Below, in pieces: positions 1 to 9,143 of a DNA stretch of 64,000 nucleotides. The notes under the pieces were generated by a model. The model did not search any database. It was not told the origin of the DNA and saw only the letters and a program-made list of their open reading frames with translations. The translations under genes were made by a program, and so were the position numbers. Position 1 is the first letter of the stretch. Each line of letters starts with the position of its first letter. The stretch is from Legionella sp. PATHC035 (lineage in GTDB: Bacteria > Pseudomonadota > Gammaproteobacteria > Legionellales > Legionellaceae), in contig NZ_JAPHOT010000001.1 of NCBI RefSeq assembly GCF_026191115.1, forward strand, positions 558,001-622,000. Reading direction: 5' to 3'.

Positions 1-1
1 A

Positions 2-310
2 GAGGTTTTAACAACCCAAACTGAAGTCGTAACCCTGATGGGCAAACTCATGGTCCCTATTCCTCACTCCCAGATGAAAATCTTTTCCGGAGCTGGAGTT
101 GCAGGTGTGCATCGTAAAGATATTGTTGTCGATGACTGGCGTCCAGGACCTGCTTTTGCCGTAGGTATGAGTTATAATTTTACTGAACAGATAACTGGTG
201 AAATTGCTGGAAATTTTAATGCGGGTTATGGGGAGTCGCAACTGAATCCTGCCGACTCATATTATCCTTTTCTCTATTCAGTTGCTGCTCATCTAATTTT
301 TCGTTTTTAA
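2..310 (+). CDS. C-terminal end of an outer-membrane beta-barrel protein (partial)
   Basis: The reading frame is open to the left edge, so only the last ~102 residues are seen. The visible part alternates polar and hydrophobic residues as in beta strands, and the chain ends in HLIFRF, the terminal phenylalanine signature recognised by the BAM complex. Segments such as GMSYNFTEQITGEIAGNFN look like paired barrel strands with a turn. This fits an OmpA-like or small-porin barrel in the outer membrane. The exact family cannot be set without the N-terminus. A hairpin follows about 25 bases after the stop. Confidence 0.6.
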   Translation, partial: EVLTTQTEVVTLMGKLMVPIPHSQMKIFSGAGVAGVHRKDIVVDDWRPGPAFAVGMSYNFTEQITGEIAGNFNAGYGESQLNPADSYYPFLYSVAAHLIFRF

Positions 311-335
311 ATCAACTGTCATGATATAAATTCCA

Positions 336-361
336 CTCGGATTAAGATCATTTAATCCGAG
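336..361. terminator. Hairpin between convergent genes, probable terminator
   Basis: A perfect 10-bp stem (CTCGGATTAA / TTAATCCGAG) with a 6-base loop lies between the outer-membrane protein gene and the convergent lipase-like gene. A T-rich but interrupted run follows on the + strand, so it may serve both directions. Confidence 0.5.
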
Positions 362-429
362 CTTCTTGTTATCTTGTATGCAGCCAATGAACACGTTAAA
401 ACGTCGTGCAACCATCGAACGAAAATTAA

Positions 430-2028
430 TTATTGTTTGCCCAACCGATATATTTCGTAGTTTTTCTTTAATTCGTATTGAAGGGTTTCTTTATCATCCA
501 AACCCAATCGGTCCACTAAGGATAACGTATGCATGATGTGCGACGCTTTAGCTTTAGTTACTGTAAAAGGTATATTTAGGTGCGAATTTTTAGGATCACT
601 GATAACCTTTAAGAAATCATTTTTTCTAATGCCTTTCACATGCTGAATTTCATTGTCTTTACTGGGTATAAAATTTTTATTTTTAACCAGACGGCGCATG
701 ACATAATAATAAGTATTTATTTGTTGATAGGTGAGATCCAGCTCAATAGTATTCTGTTCATCATACATATCCATTATTCGATTGCGAGGCAAAGCAGGAT
801 GATGTATTTGAGCTAACTCCCTAACCCCCTGAAAGATACTGCTAGCCAATTGAGGGAGTAATTTATTCAGTACATAATGTCCAAAAGGACGAAATGCATA
901 GCTGTAAGGTACCAATATATTATAATAAATCAGGGATCTCACTAATACATTAATCCAGAGATGATGCGTTTTGCGCTGGGAATTATCGTATTCTGCCGAA
1001 ACATATCTGAATTCGGTATCTGCAAATCCTGCATAATTTAAACAATGATCAAAAAAAGCATTAGGCCCTTTCTTGTCTTTTGGCGGCACCACTTGAAGGA
1101 TTTCCCAATCTTTTTTCCAAATACCGAAAGAAGAAACCGGATCATCACCCTGTTTTTGCACTACAACTCTTGGCTTTTGAATCAATTCTTCCCAGTGGTC
1201 ATACCCACTTTTAAATAAAGGATCGAAAAGCCCCGGTGGATTCAATGCATCAACACGTGATATTTTATAATCCCCCTTATCAAGAGCAAGCAACAAACTT
1301 AAAGCCCCTCCCAAACTTACTCCACATACATGAATTGTATTATTCTGTTGATTGAGCCATGTTCGAATTGCTTCTCTACCACTGCGATATAAGGATAAAC
1401 CAACCGTTTCAAATCCTTTTGAGTCCGTTTTTATTTGAGTTAAGAAACCTTGCCCTGCAGGATAGGTAGTGCCCATAAAAATTAAATGCGATTCTGCTTT
1501 TTCATGAAAAATTGGTTTAAGTCCATAAGCAAAAACGCGATCATGATCATAGGTAAAAAACTGCTTCCACCCATGTTTCCCTGTTAGTTCAATCGGAGTA
1601 ACTTGATACTCAACTAATTCCCAACGCCCTTCATTACATTGTGGAATTTTAAAGGACTCATAAGGAGTTAAGTCGCCGTAAGGAAGCATAGACAAGCAAT
1701 TACTTAAATAAAGTTGAACTTGTTCGCTTTGCTCGTCATTCAATTCTTTTTCATGGAGTTGCTTAAAAAGCTCTTGGAACCCTTGTTGCATGGCCAGACG
1801 AACTTCTCTTAATAACTCCATATCTCGCTGAAGAAAAAAAGAAGATAACACTGTTGGAGTTAAAAATTGAGTCCAAGACTTTGTCCATCCCATAGTAAAA
1901 AAGCGCAGTATATTGCGGGCCAAAATAGGAGCGGTTTGAGAAGAGTCCACTCCATCAAGAGATTCAAACTCCCCTTGCTCAAAAAACTTGAGTTCCAAAC
2001 CTCCTTTAAATGTTGTTCCTTCTGACAA
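430..2028 (-). CDS. Lipase-like alpha/beta hydrolase, paralogue of the next gene
   Basis: A 532-residue protein with a nucleophile elbow HVCGVSLGG (Ser238), the GxSxG motif of alpha/beta-hydrolase lipases, followed by a hydrophobic helix. Conserved blocks such as HLIFMGTTYP and QKQGDDPVSSFG are shared with the neighbouring paralogue. The start is TTG, chosen because a strong AGGGAGG lies 5 bases upstream and no better ATG exists; the N-terminus then lines up with that of the paralogue. It lacks the hydrophobic hairpin present in the paralogue. No signal peptide is visible, so a cytoplasmic or Dot/Icm-translocated protein is possible; substrate unknown. Confidence 0.75.
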   Translation of the reverse strand: MSEGTTFKGGLELKFFEQGEFESLDGVDSSQTAPILARNILRFFTMGWTKSWTQFLTPTVLSSFFLQRDMELLREVRLAMQQGFQELFKQLHEKELNDEQSEQVQLYLSNCLSMLPYGDLTPYESFKIPQCNEGRWELVEYQVTPIELTGKHGWKQFFTYDHDRVFAYGLKPIFHEKAESHLIFMGTTYPAGQGFLTQIKTDSKGFETVGLSLYRSGREAIRTWLNQQNNTIHVCGVSLGGALSLLLALDKGDYKISRVDALNPPGLFDPLFKSGYDHWEELIQKPRVVVQKQGDDPVSSFGIWKKDWEILQVVPPKDKKGPNAFFDHCLNYAGFADTEFRYVSAEYDNSQRKTHHLWINVLVRSLIYYNILVPYSYAFRPFGHYVLNKLLPQLASSIFQGVRELAQIHHPALPRNRIMDMYDEQNTIELDLTYQQINTYYYVMRRLVKNKNFIPSKDNEIQHVKGIRKNDFLKVISDPKNSHLNIPFTVTKAKASHIMHTLSLVDRLGLDDKETLQYELKKNYEIYRLGKQ

Positions 2029-2112
2029 TTCAACCTCCCTTTCCCTGTTTTGGTCGTTGAATAAAGATCACTTGGGCCCAGCCAATCCAACCGAGTGAAC
2101 TATGAATATAAA

Positions 2113-3858
2113 TTATATGCCTTTACCTATTCGATACTCACTGTAGCATTTTTCTAAATTCTCTTTTAATAAGGCCTCGTTCTCCATTCCTAATTGTTGT
2201 ACCCAATATAAAGTACGCCGAATGTGAGCGGCCTTAGCTCGAGTAACCGTAAAAGGCACTACAATATCTGCACTTTGGGAATTAGCACTTTCTTCGAGTA
2301 CTCTTTTTTTGCTAACCCCTGCTACATGGTTACTTTTGTGTTCGTCGTCAGGCAAATAGCTCTTTCCTTTTACCAGCCGGCGCATCACATCATAATAGGT
2401 GTGTATTTGCGGATGAGTAAGTTCTATCTTAACTGTCTCGTCTTTATTATAGATATCCATAGTCGGATTGCGCGAAAGAGAAGGATCATGCATCTCAGCC
2501 AGCTCCTCTTTTTCTACAAGCGATCGAATAGCAGAATTTTCTCGATTTTTTTTCGAAAGGTATGTTGAGCAGGCAAAAATGGAGGCCAACAATCCTCCAG
2601 CAATGATAAATAAAGCAGCTACGGGTATGATCCCAGCCAAGGTAAGACCCACTCCTGCTAATACACCTGATACAGCTATTGTAATCATCCAATTTTGAAC
2701 AAAAAAATAGGCAAGCGGACGCACTGCATAAGTATACGGCAGAAAGAAAAGACCATAGAGTAATGCCCTACCAAGGGTGTAAAGCCAAAAATTACGCGCT
2801 TTTCGTTTGGCATTATCCTGTTTGGCATCAATATAGGTAAAGGTTGTATCGGCGAATCCGGCATAATTTAAAAAATGGTCACAAAAACAATTGGGCCCTT
2901 GTTTATCGGGTGGTGGAGTGACTTGCATAATGTACCAATCATCCTTCCAGACTCCAAAGGCTGAAACAGGATCATTTCCTTGCTTTTGTACAACAACGAG
3001 TGGCTTATTGGCCAATTCATGCCAATGATCATTTTTATTTTTGAACCACCCCTCATGCAGCCCAGCAGGATTGAGGGCATCAACACGAGACAATGCATAA
3101 TTTCCTTTATCGATAGCAAGTAATAAGCTTAGTGAACCACCTAAGCTGACACCACATACATGCACTTTATTTTTTTGACTGCTAAGCCATTGATGAATGC
3201 GATCTCGTCCCGTTTGATAAAGAGACTCGCCAACAGTTTCAAAGCCTTTGGAATCCGTATTCACTTGGGGTATGAAGCCCTGTCCCATAGGATAAGTTGT
3301 GCCCATGAAAATTAAGTGAGACTCTGCGTTTTGTTGAAAAAGCGGCTCAAGTCCATAAGCAAAAACACGGTCTTGGTCTTGAATAATAAAACGGTTCCAT
3401 CCTGTTCTTTGGGTTAATTCAATTGGTTTGACTTGATATTCGACTAGTTCCAGATGGCCGTCAATAAATTGAGGGATTTTAAAGGCTTCATAAGGTGTTA
3501 AATCGCCATATGGGAGTAACGTCAAACAATTACTTAAATAAAGATGAAATTGCTCTTTTTGCTGAGCAGTTAATTCCTTATCCTTTAATTGCTCAAAAAG
3601 GTCGAAGAAACCCTGTTGAAAAGCGAAACGTAATTCCCGTAATAATTCATGATCACGTTTTACAAAAACAGCATAAGCTACGGCTGGGGTTAAAAACTCA
3701 GTCCACTGCTCTGTCCATCCCATCATTAAAAAGCGCACCGCATTGCGCGCAATAATCGGTGCCTGTTTTTCTTGTTCCGCACCTTCAATGGGTTCAAATT
3801 GGCGTTGAGGGGAAAAATTAAGTTCTATTCCACCTTGAAAAGCAGATTTTATAGGCAT
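2113..3858 (-). CDS. Lipase-like alpha/beta hydrolase with membrane hairpin
   Basis: A 581-residue paralogue of the downstream gene. It carries the same nucleophile elbow VCGVSLGG with Ser238 at the identical position. Unlike its partner it has two adjacent hydrophobic segments at about residues 391-432, a likely membrane hairpin, before a conserved C-terminal domain. A frame start exists 9 bases further upstream (3867), but the internal ATG at 3858 gives an N-terminus of exactly the paralogue's length before the shared GG(I/L)EL motif, so I prefer it. The two genes lie 84 bases apart in the same direction and look like a tandem duplication. A lipid-acting or membrane-bound role is inferred only from the fold. 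Confidence 0.75.
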   Translation of the reverse strand: MPIKSAFQGGIELNFSPQRQFEPIEGAEQEKQAPIIARNAVRFLMMGWTEQWTEFLTPAVAYAVFVKRDHELLRELRFAFQQGFFDLFEQLKDKELTAQQKEQFHLYLSNCLTLLPYGDLTPYEAFKIPQFIDGHLELVEYQVKPIELTQRTGWNRFIIQDQDRVFAYGLEPLFQQNAESHLIFMGTTYPMGQGFIPQVNTDSKGFETVGESLYQTGRDRIHQWLSSQKNKVHVCGVSLGGSLSLLLAIDKGNYALSRVDALNPAGLHEGWFKNKNDHWHELANKPLVVVQKQGNDPVSAFGVWKDDWYIMQVTPPPDKQGPNCFCDHFLNYAGFADTTFTYIDAKQDNAKRKARNFWLYTLGRALLYGLFFLPYTYAVRPLAYFFVQNWMITIAVSGVLAGVGLTLAGIIPVAALFIIAGGLLASIFACSTYLSKKNRENSAIRSLVEKEELAEMHDPSLSRNPTMDIYNKDETVKIELTHPQIHTYYDVMRRLVKGKSYLPDDEHKSNHVAGVSKKRVLEESANSQSADIVVPFTVTRAKAAHIRRTLYWVQQLGMENEALLKENLEKCYSEYRIGKGI

Positions 3859-3994
3859 ATTCCACATCCCAAATAATTACATGAGTATTTTCCTTATCTT
3901 AGGGCAAAACACTTGAAGAACGATTGAATTTAAAGTGCAGATAAGGCAAAAAATACACACAATACAAACGTTCTTACTCAGTGACAAGTACTTA

Positions 3995-4597
3995 TTACAA
4001 TTTTTCTTGTTTTAGCGAAGTCACCACAGCAGGACGTTGTGCAACCACTTTCATAAATTGTTCTAAATGTTTATACGCGGAAAGATCCATTTTAAAATGA
4101 TACGCCCATCTGGTTATGACAAATAAATAAGCATCGGCCAAAGAAAAGTCATCCCCCATCAAGTAGGTCCCTTTTGCAAGACGCTCATTAACATACTTCA
4201 ATCGAGTAGTGATTATGGACATAAAATTTTTTTTTGTTTCTTCATTAAGATTGGGATTAAAGAACATGCCAATAGTTTTATGTAATTCAGTTGCAACATA
4301 ATTTATCCACTCGAGGGTGTGGTATCTTTTTAAGTCTCCTACTGCGGGTAAAAGCTTTTGACCAGGTGTTATATCCGCTAAATATTGCAAAATAACCTGG
4401 TTTTCTGTCAACAAATCCCCATTATCCAGGTAAAGTGCTGGTACTGCACCTTTAGGATTAATCGATAAATAATTTTCATCTGAACGTGTTTTTTTTGCCT
4501 TTAAATCGACTTCTTCATCTTGAAAATCGATTCCTAACTCATTAAGAACAATACGTACTGCTAAAGAACATGCTGATTTGGCATAATAAAGTTTCAT
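3995..4597 (-). CDS. gst: Glutathione S-transferase
   Basis: A 200-residue cytosolic glutathione S-transferase. The N-terminal thioredoxin-like half starts MKLYYAKSACSLAVRIVLNE, with the Ser/Cys active-site region near residue 10 typical of the bacterial beta class, and includes NPKGAVPAL (cis-proline) and the glutathione-contacting LTENQVILQYL. The C-terminal half is the helical domain. The enzyme conjugates glutathione to electrophiles or acts in thiol protection. The start at 4597 is chosen because AGGAG sits 5 bases upstream; a GTG two codons earlier lacks that spacing. Confidence 0.9.
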   Translation of the reverse strand: MKLYYAKSACSLAVRIVLNELGIDFQDEEVDLKAKKTRSDENYLSINPKGAVPALYLDNGDLLTENQVILQYLADITPGQKLLPAVGDLKRYHTLEWINYVATELHKTIGMFFNPNLNEETKKNFMSIITTRLKYVNERLAKGTYLMGDDFSLADAYLFVITRWAYHFKMDLSAYKHLEQFMKVVAQRPAVVTSLKQEKL

Positions 4598-4893
4598 ACT
4601 CACTCCTTTGATTCCTGGTCAAATATTAGATTACTACTGTTAAGTTAAGAACAAACCCTCTGCACGAGTAGCTTTTACAGAAAACTATTGTATTTCATTT
4701 TGACAAAGACGAAAATGGATTGCCCACTGGCATGAAACAAAATTTATAGAAGGATTACCGCTTTCGCGGAAAATCACGACTTACAGTTTGATCTATTGTA
4801 TCCTGCCTCAACTGAATGACAATGAATACGATCCCCCTCGAGTGATTAATATATTCTTTCGAATTCAGTTGAGCAGACTAGAAATCAGTTATA

Positions 4894-6000
4894 CTAGCCA
4901 TGTAATTGATTAGTCGGTCCACTTTTCAGATCATTTTCTATCTCATCAAGTAACTTCATAGTAGATGATGTTCTTTTGACAAAAGGAAGATAATCCCAAA
5001 AGTAGGTTTTTCTCAAAACCTCTAATTGCGGTTTATTTTTTACTTTCCAATCCTGAATATTTTCTATTAATAAATCCAAAGTTAAATCTTTCTTTGGTCC
5101 AACCAGGTCTAAATATAATTCTTTTAATTTTGAGAACTTAATTTGTGTATCCTCTGAATCAGGTTCTAAACACGGCAGCGCTTCCATTCGAGAGTATAGC
5201 TTTCCGAGTATCATTTCTTTTGCCCCATCCCCCTCATCACCTAGAACAAAAGCGGCTGGAGGAGGTGGAAGTACATAAAAAGGGATATCTTGACTGGGTT
5301 TACCGTATTCCAATATCGTTTGATAAGGTAACTCCCTAAAAAAACTGGAAGAAACTAAAGAGCCAACTGGTGCATGCTGTACTTCTTCAACGAGTTTGAT
5401 TGCTGAATGCCTGCAGGTGTTACCTAAATCCAATTCACTTACACTCTCCTGTATTTGACGTACATCGCGAGAAGGAAAGACTTTATCTTCAGTGAACCTT
5501 AATTTAATTTTATCCTGATTTTCTATAGGCTTTTCAGCACATTGCCCCTCCTGTTCGGATTCAACAGGTCCTGCTGTCCCTACGGGTTTATAACATGCGA
5601 ACTTATTTTCATCGGTTTGCAATGACTCCAATATTCGTACAAATTCGATATATTGTTCGTAGGTAATATCATATGCTTGATAACTGATCGGGTGTAGGCC
5701 AATTTTCTCCCTGTAGATCCATTCATCCCTTAAACTTGCTGGATTACTAAAAAACAATCCATTACAGATGCACTGCATATTAGTCAAAAAGTTAGGTTTA
5801 GTAAGATTGTGTCCCTTGCCAACACGACTAAGTAACCGTTGGATTTTATGTCCTTGCGGGTCATATGTCCCTAGCATTAGGAAAGAATGTACCCCCTGCT
5901 GCTTACTAATGGAAATAAAAAAATGATCGGTTTTTTTATTAATTTTAAGGACTGAAGGTGGGAGATTAGATTTTATAGTATCATCTTTAGAAGTAGCCAT
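4894..6000 (-). CDS. Hypothetical protein, possible effector
   Basis: A protein of about 368 residues that I do not recognise. It is soluble, without a signal peptide or membrane segment. The N-terminal third (HFFISISKQQGVHSFLMLGT) looks like a small alpha/beta fold. The middle carries a proline-rich stretch YVLPPPPAAFVLG, and the C-terminal third is helical. The ATG at 6000 is chosen over an in-frame TTG at 6030. Neither has a clear ribosome-binding site. Its AT-rich setting among accessory genes fits a Dot/Icm substrate, but nothing in it proves this. Confidence 0.6.
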   Translation of the reverse strand: MATSKDDTIKSNLPPSVLKINKKTDHFFISISKQQGVHSFLMLGTYDPQGHKIQRLLSRVGKGHNLTKPNFLTNMQCICNGLFFSNPASLRDEWIYREKIGLHPISYQAYDITYEQYIEFVRILESLQTDENKFACYKPVGTAGPVESEQEGQCAEKPIENQDKIKLRFTEDKVFPSRDVRQIQESVSELDLGNTCRHSAIKLVEEVQHAPVGSLVSSSFFRELPYQTILEYGKPSQDIPFYVLPPPPAAFVLGDEGDGAKEMILGKLYSRMEALPCLEPDSEDTQIKFSKLKELYLDLVGPKKDLTLDLLIENIQDWKVKNKPQLEVLRKTYFWDYLPFVKRTSSTMKLLDEIENDLKSGPTNQLHG

Positions 6001-6102
6001 AAATGTTGATTTATAAATCGTAAAGCACAAATTGTATCACGTGTATTACATTGTTGCTACAACCTGTTTTTATTTAATTCATATTGGGGCTTTAAAAGTT
6101 AG

Positions 6103-6133
6103 ATAACCCCCTTCTCCACTGGGAGAAAAGGGT
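6103..6133. repeat. Imperfect CCCTTCTCC-type intergenic hairpin
   Basis: An imperfect hairpin, CCCTTCTCC on one arm and GGGAGAAAAGGG on the other, in the gap between two reverse-strand genes. It resembles the hairpins at 48.26, 62.66 and 62.73 kb in this window. Confidence 0.5.
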
Positions 6134-6147
6134 CAAAAAAGATGAAG

Positions 6148-7413
6148 CTAAGAAATACACTGGAGTTCAGGATAATTTTTTAAAATGACCTTGTATAAAC
6201 CTAGGTTCGCTTTAATAATCTCATCGCCTAATTTAGAATCTGGATTGCCTTCACCGCCTTTACTATTTAAAGCAACTACGGTTGTTACATTATTGCAAGC
6301 CTGCCAAAAATACATGACGCGAAATCCTAGAGTACTCCCTTTATACACCCAAAAACGTTGTTTGAGTTCTTTATCATAAAGATACCCTACTCCTAAACCA
6401 AATCCATGAGGATCTTCTTCAGTGACTTGAGTAATAGGTTGTCCTGTTTTCATAGAGACAACGGACTCTAATTCAGCCAAAATCCGCTCTCTATAAATAG
6501 GCTTAACCAATGTTCCGTGATAAAGCTGTTGTACCCAGCGAACTACATCTTCCGTATTTGCAACGATTGCACCTGCAGCAGCCGCCCAAGATAAATCATT
6601 GGTTAATGTATCAATTAATTTATTCTTATTCTCATCATAAAAATATCCATGAACTCGGCGATCTTCAATGGCTTTTTCTCCCGCTTGCCCATCAGGACCA
6701 GCAATATAAAATGAATTATTTAATCCATTTTTTGCGTTGATAATCCGCAGTTTTAATTGATTTGCAAAGGTATCATTGGTTATTTTTTCGATAACCATGC
6801 CTGCAAGAATGTAATTGGAATTTGAATATTCAAAAAGATTTCCCTGCCTCTTTTTGATCGGTTTTTCAGGGTGAGCGTATTTAAGTAACTCTTCATCCGT
6901 CCAAACTCGATTTAAATTGGCTTCCATTTTTTTGGAAAACTCATCATCTTCTGAATAGTTTGGAATACCACTGGTCATATTCAATAATTGTCTTAAAGTA
7001 ACCTCTTTCCAATTAGGATATTGAGGTAACCACTTCCCCAAATGGTCATCCAGAGACAATTTATCTTCTGTCTGCAATTGCAAAAGGATAAGTGCCGTAA
7101 ATGATTTGGTAATACTGCCAATATCAAACAAATTGCTTGAGGTAATCGGTTGAGATAAGGGAGGGAATCCCATGGTACCGTGTACCACCGTATGGATTTC
7201 TTTTTTAGAGCTCATTTGATTTTGAGGAATCAAGACGGATGCGGCAATCGCTGTAAACTTTTCCTTTTTACTGTATTGCTGATAATAGTTATCAATCTCC
7301 TTCTGTAATTGATTTGTGATATTAGAAGATGAGTCAGAATGAGCAGCAGAAAGCATGGGTGGAGAGAAAAAAGCCACAAAGGCTAACCCTAAAAACTGTG
7401 ATTTTAATTTCAT
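6148..7413 (-). CDS. Secreted serine hydrolase, beta-lactamase / D,D-peptidase family
   Basis: A 421-residue penicillin-binding-protein-like hydrolase (class C beta-lactamase / D-alanyl-D-alanine carboxypeptidase superfamily). An N-terminal signal peptide of about 23 residues ends at LSAAHS. The catalytic SxxK motif is S100-I-T-K103, the second motif is Y196-S-N198, and a KGS box near the C-terminus supplies the third. Members act in the periplasm on peptidoglycan peptides or as esterases; sequence alone does not separate these. It is transcribed alone, with a repeat hairpin downstream. Confidence 0.85.
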   Translation of the reverse strand: MKLKSQFLGLAFVAFFSPPMLSAAHSDSSSNITNQLQKEIDNYYQQYSKKEKFTAIAASVLIPQNQMSSKKEIHTVVHGTMGFPPLSQPITSSNLFDIGSITKSFTALILLQLQTEDKLSLDDHLGKWLPQYPNWKEVTLRQLLNMTSGIPNYSEDDEFSKKMEANLNRVWTDEELLKYAHPEKPIKKRQGNLFEYSNSNYILAGMVIEKITNDTFANQLKLRIINAKNGLNNSFYIAGPDGQAGEKAIEDRRVHGYFYDENKNKLIDTLTNDLSWAAAAGAIVANTEDVVRWVQQLYHGTLVKPIYRERILAELESVVSMKTGQPITQVTEEDPHGFGLGVGYLYDKELKQRFWVYKGSTLGFRVMYFWQACNNVTTVVALNSKGGEGNPDSKLGDEIIKANLGLYKVILKNYPELQCIS

Positions 7414-7551
7414 AAGCCATTATCCCTGTGTTTTATTAAAATTATCACTCATACAAATCAATATATGATGGTCACGAATCTAATAATTTAGAGTCTACAG
7501 ATCACGATTTTACTTTGACCTGCAGACTAGGTCCTACAACAAATTGAGAAA

Positions 7552-8967
7552 TCAACTATTGGCTTGAGCTCTGATTTTCAATTGTTCTAAAGCATTATTC
7601 AGACGAGTTAAGACTCTTTCTCTACCGAGTAAAGTCAAGGTCATATCAATTGATGGTGACATGCCGGAACCCGTTACGGCGACCCGTAATGGCTGTGCGA
7701 TTTTCCCCATATTGATATCAAATTGTGCGCTGATGTCATTAATGCATTCTTGCAAATGATCCTTCTCCCACGTCTCCACTGTTTGTAAACGCTCATAAAG
7801 TGCCGTCAAAGGCTCCAAGATGACTGGGCGCAAATGCTTTTTCACAGCGGCTTCATCATATTCAATTGAATCAGTAAAAAAATATAAACTCATTTGGCAC
7901 ATTTCAGCTAAAGTCTTACATCGCTCAGCTTGAATTGCCACCAAATCGGTTAATTTTGGCCCCTTAGTCAGATCAATGCCCGATTGTTCAAAATGCCAAC
8001 GCAATGATTCAGCTACCGCCTCAGCAGAATCATTTTTTTGATAATGTTGATTGAGCCAATATAATTTTTCATAGTTAAAACTTGAAACACCCCGACTCAC
8101 GTTTTTTAATTCAAAACATTCAATCATTTCATTGATACTGAAGATTTCTTGATCGCCATAAGACCAGCCTAAACGGACTAAATAATTGAGTAATGCATGA
8201 GGTAAAACCCCTAACTCTTTAAATTGCAACACACTGACTGCACCGTGTCGTTTGGATAAACGTTTGCCATCTTCACCTAGGATCATGGGTAAATGAGCGA
8301 ATACTGGAATTGGCGCATTAAGCGCTTGAAACAAGTTGATTTGTCTTGGGGTGTTGTTGATATGATCATCACCACGAATTACATGGCTTATTTTCATATC
8401 GATATCATCGATAACCACAGCAAAATTATACGTTGGATGGCCGTCAGAACGTACCAGAATCAAATCATCTAACTCACTATTCGCCACATGGATTTCTCCA
8501 TATACTTCATCATGAAATGAGACAGTACCTTGTTCAGGATTTTTAAAACGGATTACATGAGGCTTATCCGATACAGGTAAGTTTTTATCTCGACAATGGC
8601 CATCATAACGGGGCTTTTCTTTGGCAGCTAATTGGGCGGTGCGTAAGGCTTCCAGACGTTCTTTGCTGCACTCGCAACGATAAGCCTTACCCTCATTCAA
8701 AAATTGTTGAGCTACTTGGTTGTATCGTTCATAACGTTCCGTTTGATAAAAAGGGCCCTCGTCATAATCCATACCTAGCCAAGACATACCATCCAGGATA
8801 GCTTGTACCGATTCCTTGGTAGAACGCTCTTGATCCGTGTCCTCTATGCGTAAAATGAACTGACCGTGATGACGCTTTGCATAAAGCCATGAAAATAAAG
8901 CAGTTCTCACTCCGCCCACATGTAAAAAACCAGTTGGGCTTGGTGCAAATCGGGTTCTAACTGTCAT
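7552..8967 (-). CDS. gltX: Glutamyl-tRNA synthetase
   Basis: Charges tRNA-Glu with glutamate using ATP, in the cytoplasm. The 471-residue length is normal for the family. The class I synthetase signature is FAPSPTGFLHVGG (HIGH-type motif) and the second signature is KRLSKRHG (KMSKS-type). The C-terminal anticodon-binding helical domain is complete. The ATG at 8967 is used because GGAAGAG lies just upstream and the conserved MTVRTRFAPSPTG start follows; a GTG four codons earlier would overlap that ribosome-binding site. Confidence 0.97.
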   Translation of the reverse strand: MTVRTRFAPSPTGFLHVGGVRTALFSWLYAKRHHGQFILRIEDTDQERSTKESVQAILDGMSWLGMDYDEGPFYQTERYERYNQVAQQFLNEGKAYRCECSKERLEALRTAQLAAKEKPRYDGHCRDKNLPVSDKPHVIRFKNPEQGTVSFHDEVYGEIHVANSELDDLILVRSDGHPTYNFAVVIDDIDMKISHVIRGDDHINNTPRQINLFQALNAPIPVFAHLPMILGEDGKRLSKRHGAVSVLQFKELGVLPHALLNYLVRLGWSYGDQEIFSINEMIECFELKNVSRGVSSFNYEKLYWLNQHYQKNDSAEAVAESLRWHFEQSGIDLTKGPKLTDLVAIQAERCKTLAEMCQMSLYFFTDSIEYDEAAVKKHLRPVILEPLTALYERLQTVETWEKDHLQECINDISAQFDINMGKIAQPLRVAVTGSGMSPSIDMTLTLLGRERVLTRLNNALEQLKIRAQANS

Positions 8968-9143
8968 AATCTCTTCCACATTGTAAGGAATAAAATAATC
9001 GGGCTATAATAACTGACTTTGAAGCCTGGGTGAAGGATATTATGAGCAGACTCACCTAAAGTCTGTTGATTACCATTCACGTTACGATCTACTCTATGCA
9101 GGCTAAAATTAAAGTATTATCCGAACTATATTGGTGAGTCACT

